A DNA stretch of 64,000 nucleotides from an uncultured Mollicutes bacterium (GTDB taxonomy: Bacteria > Bacillota_I > Bacilli_A > RFN20 > CAG-826): NCBI GenBank assembly GCA_900540395.1, contig UQFQ01000004.1, positions 46,409-110,408 on the forward strand, written 5' to 3'. Within the stretch, counting starts at the first letter, position 1. Each line of letters begins with the position of its first letter. The translations under genes and the position numbers were made by a program. Shown piece after piece: positions 19,537 through 27,600 of this stretch. The notes under the pieces are model-generated. The model saw nothing but the letters and a program-made list of their open reading frames with translations, had not been told where the DNA came from and made no database searches.

Positions 19537-19788
19537 TTATTTTATATACTTTGGTGAAAAATATAAATCGTTATTTTCGGTAATGTGACCAACTTTTTTA
19601 TTGTTTAAATATATATCTCCATTATCATCTAGATAACCTGCTTTAAATTTTTCGACATATATTTCGCCTTCTTGTGTTAGCGTTGCAACCCTTTTACTAT
19701 TAATATAAATAACGCCGTTGTGACTTATATAACCAACGAGCTTGTCTCCAATATAAACATTTTTGTTATAACACTCTAAAAACAACAT
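19537..19788 (-). CDS. Small protein built of four exact 16-residue repeats
   Basis: 83 aa, not recognised as a named family. After a short lead it is four tandem 16-residue units followed by the start of a fifth: NVYIGDKLVGYISHNG, VIYINSKRVATLTQEG, EIYVEKFKAGYLDDNG, DIYLNNKKVGHITENN, DLYF. The pattern is x-I-Y-h-x-x-K-x-V-G-h-h-x-x-N-G, suggesting stacked beta-hairpins. No signal peptide, membrane segment or Cys pair. It starts 2 bp after the ispE stop and is the last gene of the rpmH-to-ispE run. The function is unknown; a small beta-repeat binding or scaffold protein is conceivable. Confidence 0.75.
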   Translation of the reverse strand: MLFLECYNKNVYIGDKLVGYISHNGVIYINSKRVATLTQEGEIYVEKFKAGYLDDNGDIYLNNKKVGHITENNDLYFSPKYIK

Positions 19789-19790
19789 AA

Positions 19791-20648
19791 TTATTTACCT
19801 AAAAACTTTGTCGCACATACTTGATAATGGTCAAGCGTATATTTCTTCTCTGCTCTTCGCCAGAGTTTTTTGTTATTGGTTAAAGCAAAAACACAACTAC
19901 CTGATCCGCTCATTCTTACGCATTCAAAGCCATCATCTCTCAAATTTTCGATGATATTAGAAATCGATGGAAGTAGCTCAATTGCTGGATTTTCTAAAGA
20001 ATTAAACACATTATGACCAAGTCCTTCTAAATCATCTTTTAAATATAAATCCTTAATAAGATTGATATCTCCGTGAGCTACATCCTCGCATCTATCTGCT
20101 ACTTCAAAAACATCTTTTGTTGATAAGCCATCAAAAGGTTTTACTAAAAGAACATAAAAAGGGGCAACATGATCAAAAAATTCTAAAACTTCGCCCTTTC
20201 TTTTTAATAAAGTTGGTGAATTGAATATTGCCCAAGGAACATCGCTTCCAATCGCAATTCCAATATCGATTAAATCCTCTTTTTTAGGCTTTAATTTTAA
20301 TAATTTAATTACAGCTCTTAAAGCAGCACCAGCGTCTGCACTTCCTCCGCCTAGGCCAGCTTGTAGAAAGATATTCTTATGGATATTAATTAAAAAGTGT
20401 TCTCTAAAGCCCCGCTTTTCTCTGGCTTCATCAATAATTCTATGTACTAAATTATATTTAGTAATTTTTAAAGAATAGTCGTCACATGTAACAAAATCAT
20501 CTGTTGCATGTGGAGGAAGAATTTGAACTTCCAAAGAATCGTGCATTTCTAAAGGAAGCATAATTGTTTCTAAATTATGGTATCCGTCGTCTCTTAAATT
20601 TTTAATATCTAAAGATAAATTTATCTTTGCGTGTGCTTTTTCAATCAT
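19791..20648 (-). CDS. ispE: 4-diphosphocytidyl-2-C-methyl-D-erythritol kinase
   Basis: GHMP kinase of the MEP isoprenoid pathway; it phosphorylates the 2-hydroxyl of CDP-methylerythritol. It begins AHAKINLSLDIKNLRDDGYHNLETIM, with the ATP-binding GHMP motif AGLGGGSADAGAALRA near residue 100 and the C-terminal SGSGSCVFAL. 285 aa is a normal length. Its presence implies the MEP rather than the mevalonate route. A TATAAT lies exactly 6 nt upstream of the ATG, so besides operon readthrough from rsmA there may be a leaderless internal transcript; the nearest GGGAG is about 18 nt away, too far to be a standard ribosome binding site. Confidence 0.95.
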   Translation of the reverse strand: MIEKAHAKINLSLDIKNLRDDGYHNLETIMLPLEMHDSLEVQILPPHATDDFVTCDDYSLKITKYNLVHRIIDEAREKRGFREHFLINIHKNIFLQAGLGGGSADAGAALRAVIKLLKLKPKKEDLIDIGIAIGSDVPWAIFNSPTLLKRKGEVLEFFDHVAPFYVLLVKPFDGLSTKDVFEVADRCEDVAHGDINLIKDLYLKDDLEGLGHNVFNSLENPAIELLPSISNIIENLRDDGFECVRMSGSGSCVFALTNNKKLWRRAEKKYTLDHYQVCATKFLGK

Positions 20649-20660
20649 ATAAAAATTATA
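20649..20660 (-). promoter_or_regulatory. -10 box 6 nt upstream of the ispE ATG
   Basis: Minus strand TATAAT (20655-20660), then TTTTAT, then ATG. The spacing places the transcription start on the A of the start codon. Confidence 0.5.
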
Positions 20661-20678
20661 TCTTTTCTCCCTTTATAT

Positions 20679-21494
20679 TCAATTAATGATTTTGAGTAGT
20701 TCCATAGATAATCTTTCAAAATCTTGAACTGTTAGTTCTTCAGCTCGTTTTGTTGGTAAAATATTTGCCTTATTAAAAACTTCAAGAAGAGAGTCTTTAT
20801 TAGCAACTAAAGAAGAAAGATTATTTTGTAATGTTTTACGTCTATTTTGAAAAGCAATTTTGCTTACTTTAAATAAAAACCTTGCAAAACCAATGTTTTT
20901 TTCTTGTTTTTTTGTTAAAGAAAACACTAAAGAATCAACATTAGGCACAGGAAAGAAGTTGCCTCTATCGACAACTAATTCTTGTTTTATATCAAATAAA
21001 TAAGCCAGCAAAACATTTAAAGCATTGTAATCTTTTCCTGTTTTTGCGACTATTCGCTTGTAACATTCTTTCTGCACCATAAAAACAACTTTAGTTAATT
21101 TTTCATCTTCAAGGACCATTTTTAAGATTATTTCGCTTGTTATGTAATAAGGCAAATTGCCGATAATTTTGTTTGCAGAAATTTCTTTAATCTTCAGGAT
21201 GTTGTTTTTTGTAATTTTAATTTTCTTCTCATCAAAACTTCGAATAAGAAATTCAACAAACTTTTGATCATATTCTACTACTTCGTATGAAGTATATTTC
21301 TTATCAAAAACAAATCCAGTTAAAGCTCCTAACCCAGGACCAATTTCGAGAACATTGTCTTCTTCGTTTATATCTAGCAAGTTTACTATCGAACTAGCAA
21401 CACTTTGATTTACCAAAAAGTTTTGACCCAGTTCTTTTTTAGCGTGTGAATTAACCAATTTAAAGTAATCAATAATTTCATCTTTATTTAACAT
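20679..21494 (-). CDS. rsmA: 16S rRNA dimethyladenosine transferase (KsgA)
   Basis: Dimethylates two adjacent adenosines in the 3'-terminal hairpin of 16S rRNA during 30S assembly. Visible: LGQNFLVNQ at the N-terminus, the SAM-binding loop VLEIGPGLGALTG, the acidic VVEYDQKF, the catalytic IIGNLPYYIT, and FFPVPNVDS. I chose the ATG at 21494, which has AGAGG 9 nt upstream; an in-frame TTG at 21512 would add six residues inside rnmV. It overlaps the rnmV stop by 11 nt. 271 aa. Confidence 0.96.
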   Translation of the reverse strand: MLNKDEIIDYFKLVNSHAKKELGQNFLVNQSVASSIVNLLDINEEDNVLEIGPGLGALTGFVFDKKYTSYEVVEYDQKFVEFLIRSFDEKKIKITKNNILKIKEISANKIIGNLPYYITSEIILKMVLEDEKLTKVVFMVQKECYKRIVAKTGKDYNALNVLLAYLFDIKQELVVDRGNFFPVPNVDSLVFSLTKKQEKNIGFARFLFKVSKIAFQNRRKTLQNNLSSLVANKDSLLEVFNKANILPTKRAEELTVQDFERLSMELLKIIN

Positions 21495-22032
21495 TTTTGA
21501 CAACCTCTTCAAGCTCTTCTATTGTTATTTCTAGCATGTTCAACTTCTTAAGTAAAGTTTTGCAGTTTGAAAATCCAATGTGTAAATTTTCAGAAACCTT
21601 TTTTCTCAACTTAAAAGAGTTTTGGTTTCCTGTTAACCCTAACTCAACCAAGTCGCTCATTGTTATAGTATTACAATCTGCTCTTTTTGATGAAAATACT
21701 TTTGCATTCTGTAAAGCTGATTTAACTTCATCAACAGTAGACTCAGCAACCCCGACTTTATTATGCTTGATTGAATTCTCTTTTCTAACAAAAGCATTTT
21801 TTAAGCCTGGTATTTTTTCGTTTAAATAATTCCTTATTTTCAAACCAGGAAAATCTGGATCAGTCAAGACAACAACTTCGCCCTTTTTTAAATATTCTTT
21901 AATAAAGGCAATATCTTTATCAGAAACAGCTGAACCGTTAACGCTATAAAAATCGCAATCTAAAAATGTAGATAAAAAATCAATGTCGGTTTTTCCTTCA
22001 ACAACAATTAGAGTTTTCACAAATCTAGACAC
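21484..22032 (-). CDS. rnmV: Ribonuclease M5 (5S rRNA maturation)
   Basis: Cuts the 5S rRNA precursor on both strands of its stem. The Toprim domain is at the N-terminus, with catalytic Glu in VVEGKTDIDFL and the DxD in VVLTDPDFPG (about residues 58-66). 182 aa is normal. It overlaps tatD by 8 nt upstream and rsmA by 11 nt downstream, the conserved tatD-rnmV-rsmA order of Bacilli. Confidence 0.93.
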   Translation of the reverse strand: MSRFVKTLIVVEGKTDIDFLSTFLDCDFYSVNGSAVSDKDIAFIKEYLKKGEVVVLTDPDFPGLKIRNYLNEKIPGLKNAFVRKENSIKHNKVGVAESTVDEVKSALQNAKVFSSKRADCNTITMSDLVELGLTGNQNSFKLRKKVSENLHIGFSNCKTLLKKLNMLEITIEELEEVVKNVK

Positions 22033-22822
22033 TTTCTTTCACGTGTAAAATTTTGCAAGAATTATGAAAAGTTATTTTTTGAATCTCTTCATAACTTAAA
22101 TTTAGCGATTCTGATGCATATTTTACAGTTTCTACAATATATTTAGGGATATTAATTTTTCCACGGTATGGGACAGGAGCAAGATAAGGTGCGTCGGTTT
22201 CAAAAACAACAGAATCTAGAGGTATAGAGTGTAAAACCTCTTTTGCTTCCTTGGCGTTTTTAAAAGTTAATACACCACCAAAAGCTATTTTAAAATTGAG
22301 TTTTATAAACTCTTTCGCCATTTCTTTGCTCCCTGAGAAGCAATGCATTATTCCTGCCTCTTTAACTTTATTCGCTTTTAAAATATTAAATGTATCTTGA
22401 ATCGCATCACGACAATGAATAGAGACTGGTAAGTTGTATTTATTAGCGAGTTCTATTTGTTCAAGAAACATTTTAGTTTGTTTTTCTTTTATTTCTTGAT
22501 CTTTTTCCCAATAATAATCCAAGCCTATTTCGCCTATAGCTTTTATTTTAGAAGAAGTGGATAAAAGTCTTTCTAATTGGTTAATTGTAGGGCAATCAGA
22601 ATCTTTTAGATTGTATTGTTTATGTTCTGTTGGAATAACACCAATTGCACAGAAAACATTTTCATACTTTTCTGAAAGTTTTATAGCGACCTTGGAACTT
22701 TCCAAATCCCACCCCACACATAAAAAATGTGTGACATTTTTATCTATAGCGCTTTTAACATAAAAATCTAAATTTTCTAATAACTTAGTATCATTTAAAT
22801 GGATATGAGTATCAAAAATCAT
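22025..22822 (-). CDS. tatD: TatD-family metal-dependent hydrolase
   Basis: A TIM-barrel nuclease-type hydrolase. Metal ligands: FDTHIHLN at the N-terminus, IGEIGLDYYW (Glu), SIHCRDA (His), MHCFSGS (His) and FETDAPYL (Asp). The start at 22822 has AGGGAAA upstream and gives 265 aa; an in-frame ATG 7 codons earlier has no ribosome binding site and would overlap mnmE. The physiological substrate (3'-5' DNA/RNA exonuclease activity in characterised relatives) is family knowledge. Confidence 0.92.
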   Translation of the reverse strand: MIFDTHIHLNDTKLLENLDFYVKSAIDKNVTHFLCVGWDLESSKVAIKLSEKYENVFCAIGVIPTEHKQYNLKDSDCPTINQLERLLSTSSKIKAIGEIGLDYYWEKDQEIKEKQTKMFLEQIELANKYNLPVSIHCRDAIQDTFNILKANKVKEAGIMHCFSGSKEMAKEFIKLNFKIAFGGVLTFKNAKEAKEVLHSIPLDSVVFETDAPYLAPVPYRGKINIPKYIVETVKYASESLNLSYEEIQKITFHNSCKILHVKESV

Positions 22823-22827
22823 AAAAA

Positions 22828-24153
22828 TTATTTCCCTACACAAAAACGAGAGAAAATTTCTTTTGCTATATCAAAATCGTTATCTTCTCCAGTTATGGAT
22901 AAAGTTTTTAAATATGCTTCTTTTAATTCGCTATTAATTAAATCGATAGGAATCTCAGACTTAACATCTATCAAAACTTGTTCAAGAATAGTTTTTATGT
23001 TTTCAAGAATCCCTATTTCTCTAGTGTTAGCAATAGAAGGATTGTCGTAGTTTTCTTTGCTTAATCCTAATTTTTCTATAATAGCTTTCTTAAGTGGTTC
23101 AACATCTTTATTTAATGCTGATACATATAATTTGTCGCCTAAATTGTTTTGCACAAGATCTTTTTTGTTATATACAAAAATTGTGTTTTTGCCTTCAACA
23201 AGTTTGGTTATTTCTTTGTCTTCTTCATCATATTCTTGGCTGTCAAAAACACAAAGAACTATGTCGCTGTCTTTCAACTTAGAAATACTCTTTTCAATTC
23301 CAATCGATTCGACTTCGTCAGAAGATTCGCGTATTCCGGCGGTATCGAATAGATTAATCACAACGCCATTTAAATTAATTTTGCCTTCGACTATATCTCT
23401 AGTGGTACCTTTTACGTCAGTAACTATAGCTTTGTTTTCGTTAAGCAGCGCATTTAGAATAGACGATTTTCCAACGTTTGGCTTACCAACAATAGCAACA
23501 TTTATTCCATCTTTAATGATGTTTCCTTTAACACCATCTTTAATCAATTTCTTTATATATTTAATATTTTCCTTGCAAACCTCAACTATTTTTTCATTAT
23601 TTGCTTCTTCAATATCTAAATATTCAGGGTAATCAATATTTACTTCAATTAATGATAAAATATCACCTAAGCTCTTTTTTAATGGATCAATAAGTTTGGC
23701 TGTATCTCCTTTTAAAGCCATTAAAGATAGTTTTTTGCTTTCTTCAGTTTCCGCATTAATAAGGTCATTTATTGATTCTGCTTGCATTAAATTAAGTTTG
23801 CCGTGAGCATAAGCTCTAGAAGAATATTCTCCATTTGTGGCAAGTCTTGCCCCATTTTTTAAAGCAACTTTAATAATTCGATTAAAAATAAGTGGTGAAC
23901 CATGACACATTATCTCAACGCTGTCTTCACCTGTAAAAGATCTAGGGCCTTTATAAGCTAGCAAGACAACTTCGTCAATAAGTTCTTCTTCATCCTTAAT
24001 AAAACCATGATAAATAGTGTTTTTTTCTACCTTTGTTATATCCTTTGTAAAGAATTTTGAAACAATAAAAAAACAATCGTCACCACTAAGTCTGACGATT
24101 GCTAAGGCACTTCTTAACGGTGGAGTAGCTAAAGCGACGATTGTTTCAAACAT
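22828..24153 (-). CDS. mnmE: tRNA uridine-5-carboxymethylaminomethyl(34) synthesis GTPase MnmE
   Basis: Modifies wobble U34 together with MnmG, which is not in this window. The N-terminal folate-binding domain (IVALATPPLRSALAIVRLSG) is followed by an embedded G domain with G1 GKPNVGKSSI (about 222), DTAGIRE (G3) and NKKD (G4), and it ends in the catalytic CVGK motif. 441 aa. The third gene of the run jag-mnmE-tatD, 4 bp after jag. One copy of the dispersed 24-bp repeat (23568-23591) lies inside the coding sequence. Confidence 0.97.
   Translation of the reverse strand: MFETIVALATPPLRSALAIVRLSGDDCFFIVSKFFTKDITKVEKNTIYHGFIKDEEELIDEVVLLAYKGPRSFTGEDSVEIMCHGSPLIFNRIIKVALKNGARLATNGEYSSRAYAHGKLNLMQAESINDLINAETEESKKLSLMALKGDTAKLIDPLKKSLGDILSLIEVNIDYPEYLDIEEANNEKIVEVCKENIKYIKKLIKDGVKGNIIKDGINVAIVGKPNVGKSSILNALLNENKAIVTDVKGTTRDIVEGKINLNGVVINLFDTAGIRESSDEVESIGIEKSISKLKDSDIVLCVFDSQEYDEEDKEITKLVEGKNTIFVYNKKDLVQNNLGDKLYVSALNKDVEPLKKAIIEKLGLSKENYDNPSIANTREIGILENIKTILEQVLIDVKSEIPIDLINSELKEAYLKTLSITGEDNDFDIAKEIFSRFCVGK
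23568..23591 (+). repeat. Dispersed 24-bp repeat, copy 5 (inside mnmE)
   Basis: 23 of 24 positions match the intergenic copy at 9930, but this copy lies antisense within the mnmE coding region and keeps the frame open. Confidence 0.55.
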
Positions 24154-24157
24154 TTAA

Positions 24158-24805
24158 TTACTCGGCCTTTTCTTCTTCGGAAGAAGTGGTGTTTACTTCT
24201 TTATCGAAAGGAGCATATTTAATGACAACAGCTCTATTTTTACCATCACCAACTGATTCTGTTTTAATATTTTTCCAATTGGTTAATGCGTTATGAACTT
24301 TCTTTCTTTCATCTGGTGTCATTGGTTCAAGTTTAGCATCAACGTGTGTTGATAAAACTTCTTTAGCAACCTTCTTAGCTTCATGAATAACTCTAGAGTA
24401 TTTCTTATCTTTATAATTACCAATATCAAGAAGGATTCTGAATTTTCTTCTGAATTTTTGAGAAACAGCAAGCTTGACTAATTCGTTTAAAGATTCAAGT
24501 GATTTTCCGTTGTTTCCGATTAAGATAGAATTGTGATTTGTCTCAATTAAAACCTTAATAAGATTGTCGCGATAGAAAGTCTTTAAACTTGCGTCAAGAT
24601 TTAAAGCGTGACATATATCTTTAATATATTCTTCTACAAAAAGAATAACATCGCTTGTTTCTTCAACAGAAATAGTAGTCTTTTTTGAAAATAAACCTTT
24701 CTTTTCTTCAACAATTTTATAAATTAATTCTTCTTCGGAAACATTTAATTCTTCGCTTGCTTGTTTTAAACAATCAGCAAGTGTTTTACCTGAATATAGT
24801 TTCAT
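24158..24805 (-). CDS. khpB: RNA-binding protein KhpB (Jag)
   Basis: 215 aa: Jag N-terminal domain (KTLADCLKQASEELNVSEEEL, then EEKKGLFSKK), a KH domain (about 80-140, with LIGNNGKSLESL) and an R3H domain (MTPDERKKVHNAL, about 185-200). Relatives pair with KhpA as an sRNA/mRNA-binding complex affecting cell division and elongation. The start codon overlaps the yidC stop by one base (TAATG), and yidC-jag coupling is widespread in Gram-positives. Confidence 0.93.
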   Translation of the reverse strand: MKLYSGKTLADCLKQASEELNVSEEELIYKIVEEKKGLFSKKTTISVEETSDVILFVEEYIKDICHALNLDASLKTFYRDNLIKVLIETNHNSILIGNNGKSLESLNELVKLAVSQKFRRKFRILLDIGNYKDKKYSRVIHEAKKVAKEVLSTHVDAKLEPMTPDERKKVHNALTNWKNIKTESVGDGKNRAVVIKYAPFDKEVNTTSSEEEKAE

Positions 24806-26691
24806 TATTGGACACTCCCTTCTTTCTTTTTAGTAAATAGTCTTTTAACTTTATCGTTAAACCCTTCTTTATTATTATCTTTATATTTACCATTACGTTT
24901 ATTTGATCTAGCAATAAAAATGTAATGAATAATAACTGATTGAATAATTGAAATAATAGCACCAGCAAACCAGTAAACACCCATAGCACTTGGAAGTGTG
25001 AAGCCCATGAAAATAATGAATATAGTCATTATCCATTGAGTGTATTTAAGTGTTTTGTTTTGTTGATTCATAGAAGAACTGTTATTTAATTTAGTAACAG
25101 ATTTCATTTTCTTCTTATTTAGCCAATTAGGAATAAGCATAGAAACAATTTGTGCAGCACTCATTAAAATAACAAGAACAAGTGCAGTCCACCATCCTGG
25201 ATTGCTTGGCCACCCACTAAAGTTGCTTAAAACAGACCATATGGTATCTGAAAGTCTTAATCCTAATACCGCATCTCTACTTAAGGAAGCGCTACCTTGT
25301 AAAGCATTCCAAACACAAATAAAGACAGGGAATTGGACAAAAATAATAAGAAGTGAAGCAAATGGGTGAACTTTATATTTTTTATAAAGCGCCATTTGAG
25401 CGGCTGCTAATTTTTGCTTTTCATAATCGTTTGAATTAGCATTTGGATATTTTTGTTGAAGTTTTGCAATTTCAGGTTGTAACAAAGTCATTTTTTGTTG
25501 TGACAATGTTGATGGCATTGTAACAAGCATAAAGAGGACTCTAATAATAAGAGTTGCAAGTAAAACAGCAAAGATTTGTCCATAACCATTCATTCCAAAG
25601 ATATGAGCAAAGTTTTCAACCATTGTACCGATTGGATAAACTAAAAGACCTTCTAAGAATCCATGTTCAGAGAATGCTCTGCCCCATCCTTCATAAAAAT
25701 CTTCGCCTTTTCCTTCAATTAAAACAGTATCGTTAAGTGGATCGTTAGATATATGACCATAGAAACCATCATTAACAGTGATACAAGTTCTTAAATTAGC
25801 AGTTTGAGTATTTAATGTGGTTGACATTAAATTTAAGAAATTACTACTTAATCCGTCATCAAAAGAAAAACCTTCAGAAGTAACAATTTCATTATTCCAA
25901 TTTTTAATATTTAAAAACTTATCAGTTGGGTTTTCTTCGTTATAGTATTTTACAAAGCCTGTGCGTGCTAAAAGAGCGTTATTTCTACCAATGTTATTTT
26001 CGCCACCTTCTAACATTTCATTAAGCAATTCTTCGTTAGTTGTATCGTTTTTATATTCGCTTAACTGTGTGCTTGTATAACCATAAACTTGTTCATAAGT
26101 TAAAGTTTCAAGAGATAAGTTTGTTAAATTTTCTAATGAGGAAGCGTTTGCTTCTTCAATCATTGCATTTAAAACTTTACGATCTAGCTCTTCCCAATAA
26201 GAAGTGGAAGGAGTGATTATATTGTAGTTAGCTGCATTAGTAATAAGTGTTTTAGTGAAGTCATTTAAACCAAATGTATAACTAACACCGTTGGTATTTT
26301 CAACAGTAGAAATTCCCTTAGCATAAATAGTTACATTTTTTAATGCAAAAAGATTGTCATTGACTTTATAAAAGAACAACTCATGATTGTTTTGACCGTC
26401 CTCTCCAACATAAGGTAAGTCATCATTTGTATCATTTGCATTCTTTTCTAAAACAAGACAATTTAAATTAACTTTCTCCACATCAACGTTTGATTGAGCT
26501 TTGAAGGTGTCTAAAATATATTGTTCACCTTGTTCATAACTTTCAAAATAAGTAGTGTTCATGCCGTTATAGCCGAACATGTAGTTAGAAGTATCTAAAT
26601 TTGAACAAAATGAGTTACAACTTGTAAGAAGTAATACCGCTCCTAATACGGCTGTTCCCCCAAAGACCTTTGTTAAACTTTTTTTATTCAT
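24805..26691 (-). CDS. yidC: Membrane protein insertase YidC, lipoprotein with a large extracytoplasmic domain
   Basis: Inserts membrane proteins with or without SecYEG. The N-terminus is a lipoprotein signal with lipobox LTSC (Cys25). About 330 residues of predicted extracytoplasmic sequence follow, then the conserved YidC core from about residue 370: LLATLIIRVLFMLVTMPSTLSQQKM with the groove Arg, the helical hairpin (QPEIAKLQQKYPN), and the remaining TM segments with a basic tail. At 628 aa it is more than twice the usual Gram-positive size (about 260-290). The extra domain is not recognisable to me. Gene position between rnpA and jag is canonical. Good AAGGAG site. Confidence 0.95.
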   Translation of the reverse strand: MNKKSLTKVFGGTAVLGAVLLLTSCNSFCSNLDTSNYMFGYNGMNTTYFESYEQGEQYILDTFKAQSNVDVEKVNLNCLVLEKNANDTNDDLPYVGEDGQNNHELFFYKVNDNLFALKNVTIYAKGISTVENTNGVSYTFGLNDFTKTLITNAANYNIITPSTSYWEELDRKVLNAMIEEANASSLENLTNLSLETLTYEQVYGYTSTQLSEYKNDTTNEELLNEMLEGGENNIGRNNALLARTGFVKYYNEENPTDKFLNIKNWNNEIVTSEGFSFDDGLSSNFLNLMSTTLNTQTANLRTCITVNDGFYGHISNDPLNDTVLIEGKGEDFYEGWGRAFSEHGFLEGLLVYPIGTMVENFAHIFGMNGYGQIFAVLLATLIIRVLFMLVTMPSTLSQQKMTLLQPEIAKLQQKYPNANSNDYEKQKLAAAQMALYKKYKVHPFASLLIIFVQFPVFICVWNALQGSASLSRDAVLGLRLSDTIWSVLSNFSGWPSNPGWWTALVLVILMSAAQIVSMLIPNWLNKKKMKSVTKLNNSSSMNQQNKTLKYTQWIMTIFIIFMGFTLPSAMGVYWFAGAIISIIQSVIIHYIFIARSNKRNGKYKDNNKEGFNDKVKRLFTKKKEGSVQ

Positions 26692-27033
26692 TTATTTCTC
26701 CTTGATGGAAGTGATTTGTTTTAGCAAATCGTGTAAAAGTTTTTTGTTTTTATCAAATTCGTTAGTGTTGTATTTTGGTGAAATAACAACAATTAAATCT
26801 AGTCCGTTTGTTTTATATTCGAGATATGAGTCTAAAATCGCTCTGACTTGACGTTTAATTTTTACTCTAGTTACAGCAATCCCATTTCGTTTTGAGACAT
26901 GAATTCCAACCCTAGTGAATCCGAATTCGTTTTTACGATAATAAACAGTATAGATTTCGTTTCTTTTAAACTTTTTAAGGTTGAAAATTTCTTTGAATTC
27001 TCGATATTTTTTAACGCGATTAATGACTTTCAT
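26692..27033 (-). CDS. rnpA: Ribonuclease P protein component
   Basis: Basic 113-aa cofactor of RNase P RNA in tRNA 5' processing. Conserved features: RVKKYREFKEIF near the start, FTRVGIHVSKRNGIAVTRVKIKRQVR (the RNR region) and DLIVVISPKY. It lies 3 bp after rpmH and just before yidC, the universal origin-proximal arrangement. The RNase P RNA gene is not in this window. Confidence 0.96.
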   Translation of the reverse strand: MKVINRVKKYREFKEIFNLKKFKRNEIYTVYYRKNEFGFTRVGIHVSKRNGIAVTRVKIKRQVRAILDSYLEYKTNGLDLIVVISPKYNTNEFDKNKKLLHDLLKQITSIKEK

Positions 27034-27036
27034 TAA

Positions 27037-27183
27037 TTAGTGTTTAGTATTGACGACTAAAACTTTTCTACCTTTCTTTCTTCTTAAAGCTAAAACTTTT
27101 CTACCATGACCAGTTGCCATTCTTGCTCTAAATCCGTGGACTCTTGCTTTGTGTAATTTACTTGGTTGGTAAGTTCTTTTCAT
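27037..27183 (-). CDS. rpmH: 50S ribosomal protein L34
   Basis: 48 aa, beginning MKRTYQPSKLHKARVHGFRA and ending RKKGRKVLVVNTKH. The start has a textbook AGGAGG site 8 nt upstream. First gene of the leftward run from oriC. The sequence after THGFRARM-type positions is typical, with His in place of the more common Lys/Thr at the RVHGFRA site. Confidence 0.96.
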   Translation of the reverse strand: MKRTYQPSKLHKARVHGFRARMATGHGRKVLALRRKKGRKVLVVNTKH

Positions 27184-27600
27184 AAATATATTCCTCCTAA
27201 AAATATGCAAAACAAATTATATATGTATATATACATATAAGTCAACTAAATGTCGTCTTGCTTAATTGTGTCATACTTCGTAAAAAGTCTAGAAATAGTC
27301 TTGCTTTCAACATAGTGTGTAATGCTCGTTTTTTTAATGTGTAGAAGTAGAAAAACTATCGATAAAATCAATACTTTTTCTGTGTGGATTAATCAGACTT
27401 ATGTGGAAAGCAATCCACAAAACACACAAAATCCACATGGACAAAAGTTTTCCACATACTTTTCCACATAAAAATTGTGTATAACTTTTTCTTGTTCGGT
27501 GGTTGTCGCTTTTTATTTGTTTTTTAATGTGGAAAACTCACTTTATCAAATATTCAAGTCTATATATTTTTATATTTTTAATATAAAATAATCACGCATT
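27184..27600. other. oriC: Chromosomal replication origin (oriC) with DnaA boxes
   Basis: The 417-bp rpmH-dnaA gap holds a cluster of DnaA boxes related to TTWTNCACA. Forward: 27411 (CAATCCACA), 27429 (AAATCCACA), 27448 and 27460 (both TTTTCCACA). Reverse: 27383 (TAATCCACA), 27402 (CTTTCCACA), 27476 (TTATACACA) and 27528 (TTTTCCACA). Beside dnaA, 27540-27590 is almost pure A/T and is the likely unwinding element. Gene orientation flips here. Confidence 0.92.
27582..27600 (+). promoter_or_regulatory. dnaA promoter -10, near-leaderless
   Basis: TATAAA at 27582-27587 lies 13 nt before the dnaA ATG, so the 5' UTR would be only about 6 nt. No Shine-Dalgarno sequence precedes the ATG. Confidence 0.45.

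Noticed and set aside
23057..23632. 191-codon open frame antisense to mnmE
   Set aside because: Lies wholly opposite a well-conserved gene, has no ribosome binding site and a low-complexity Ser/Phe-rich product; it is a by-product of AT-rich codon use.
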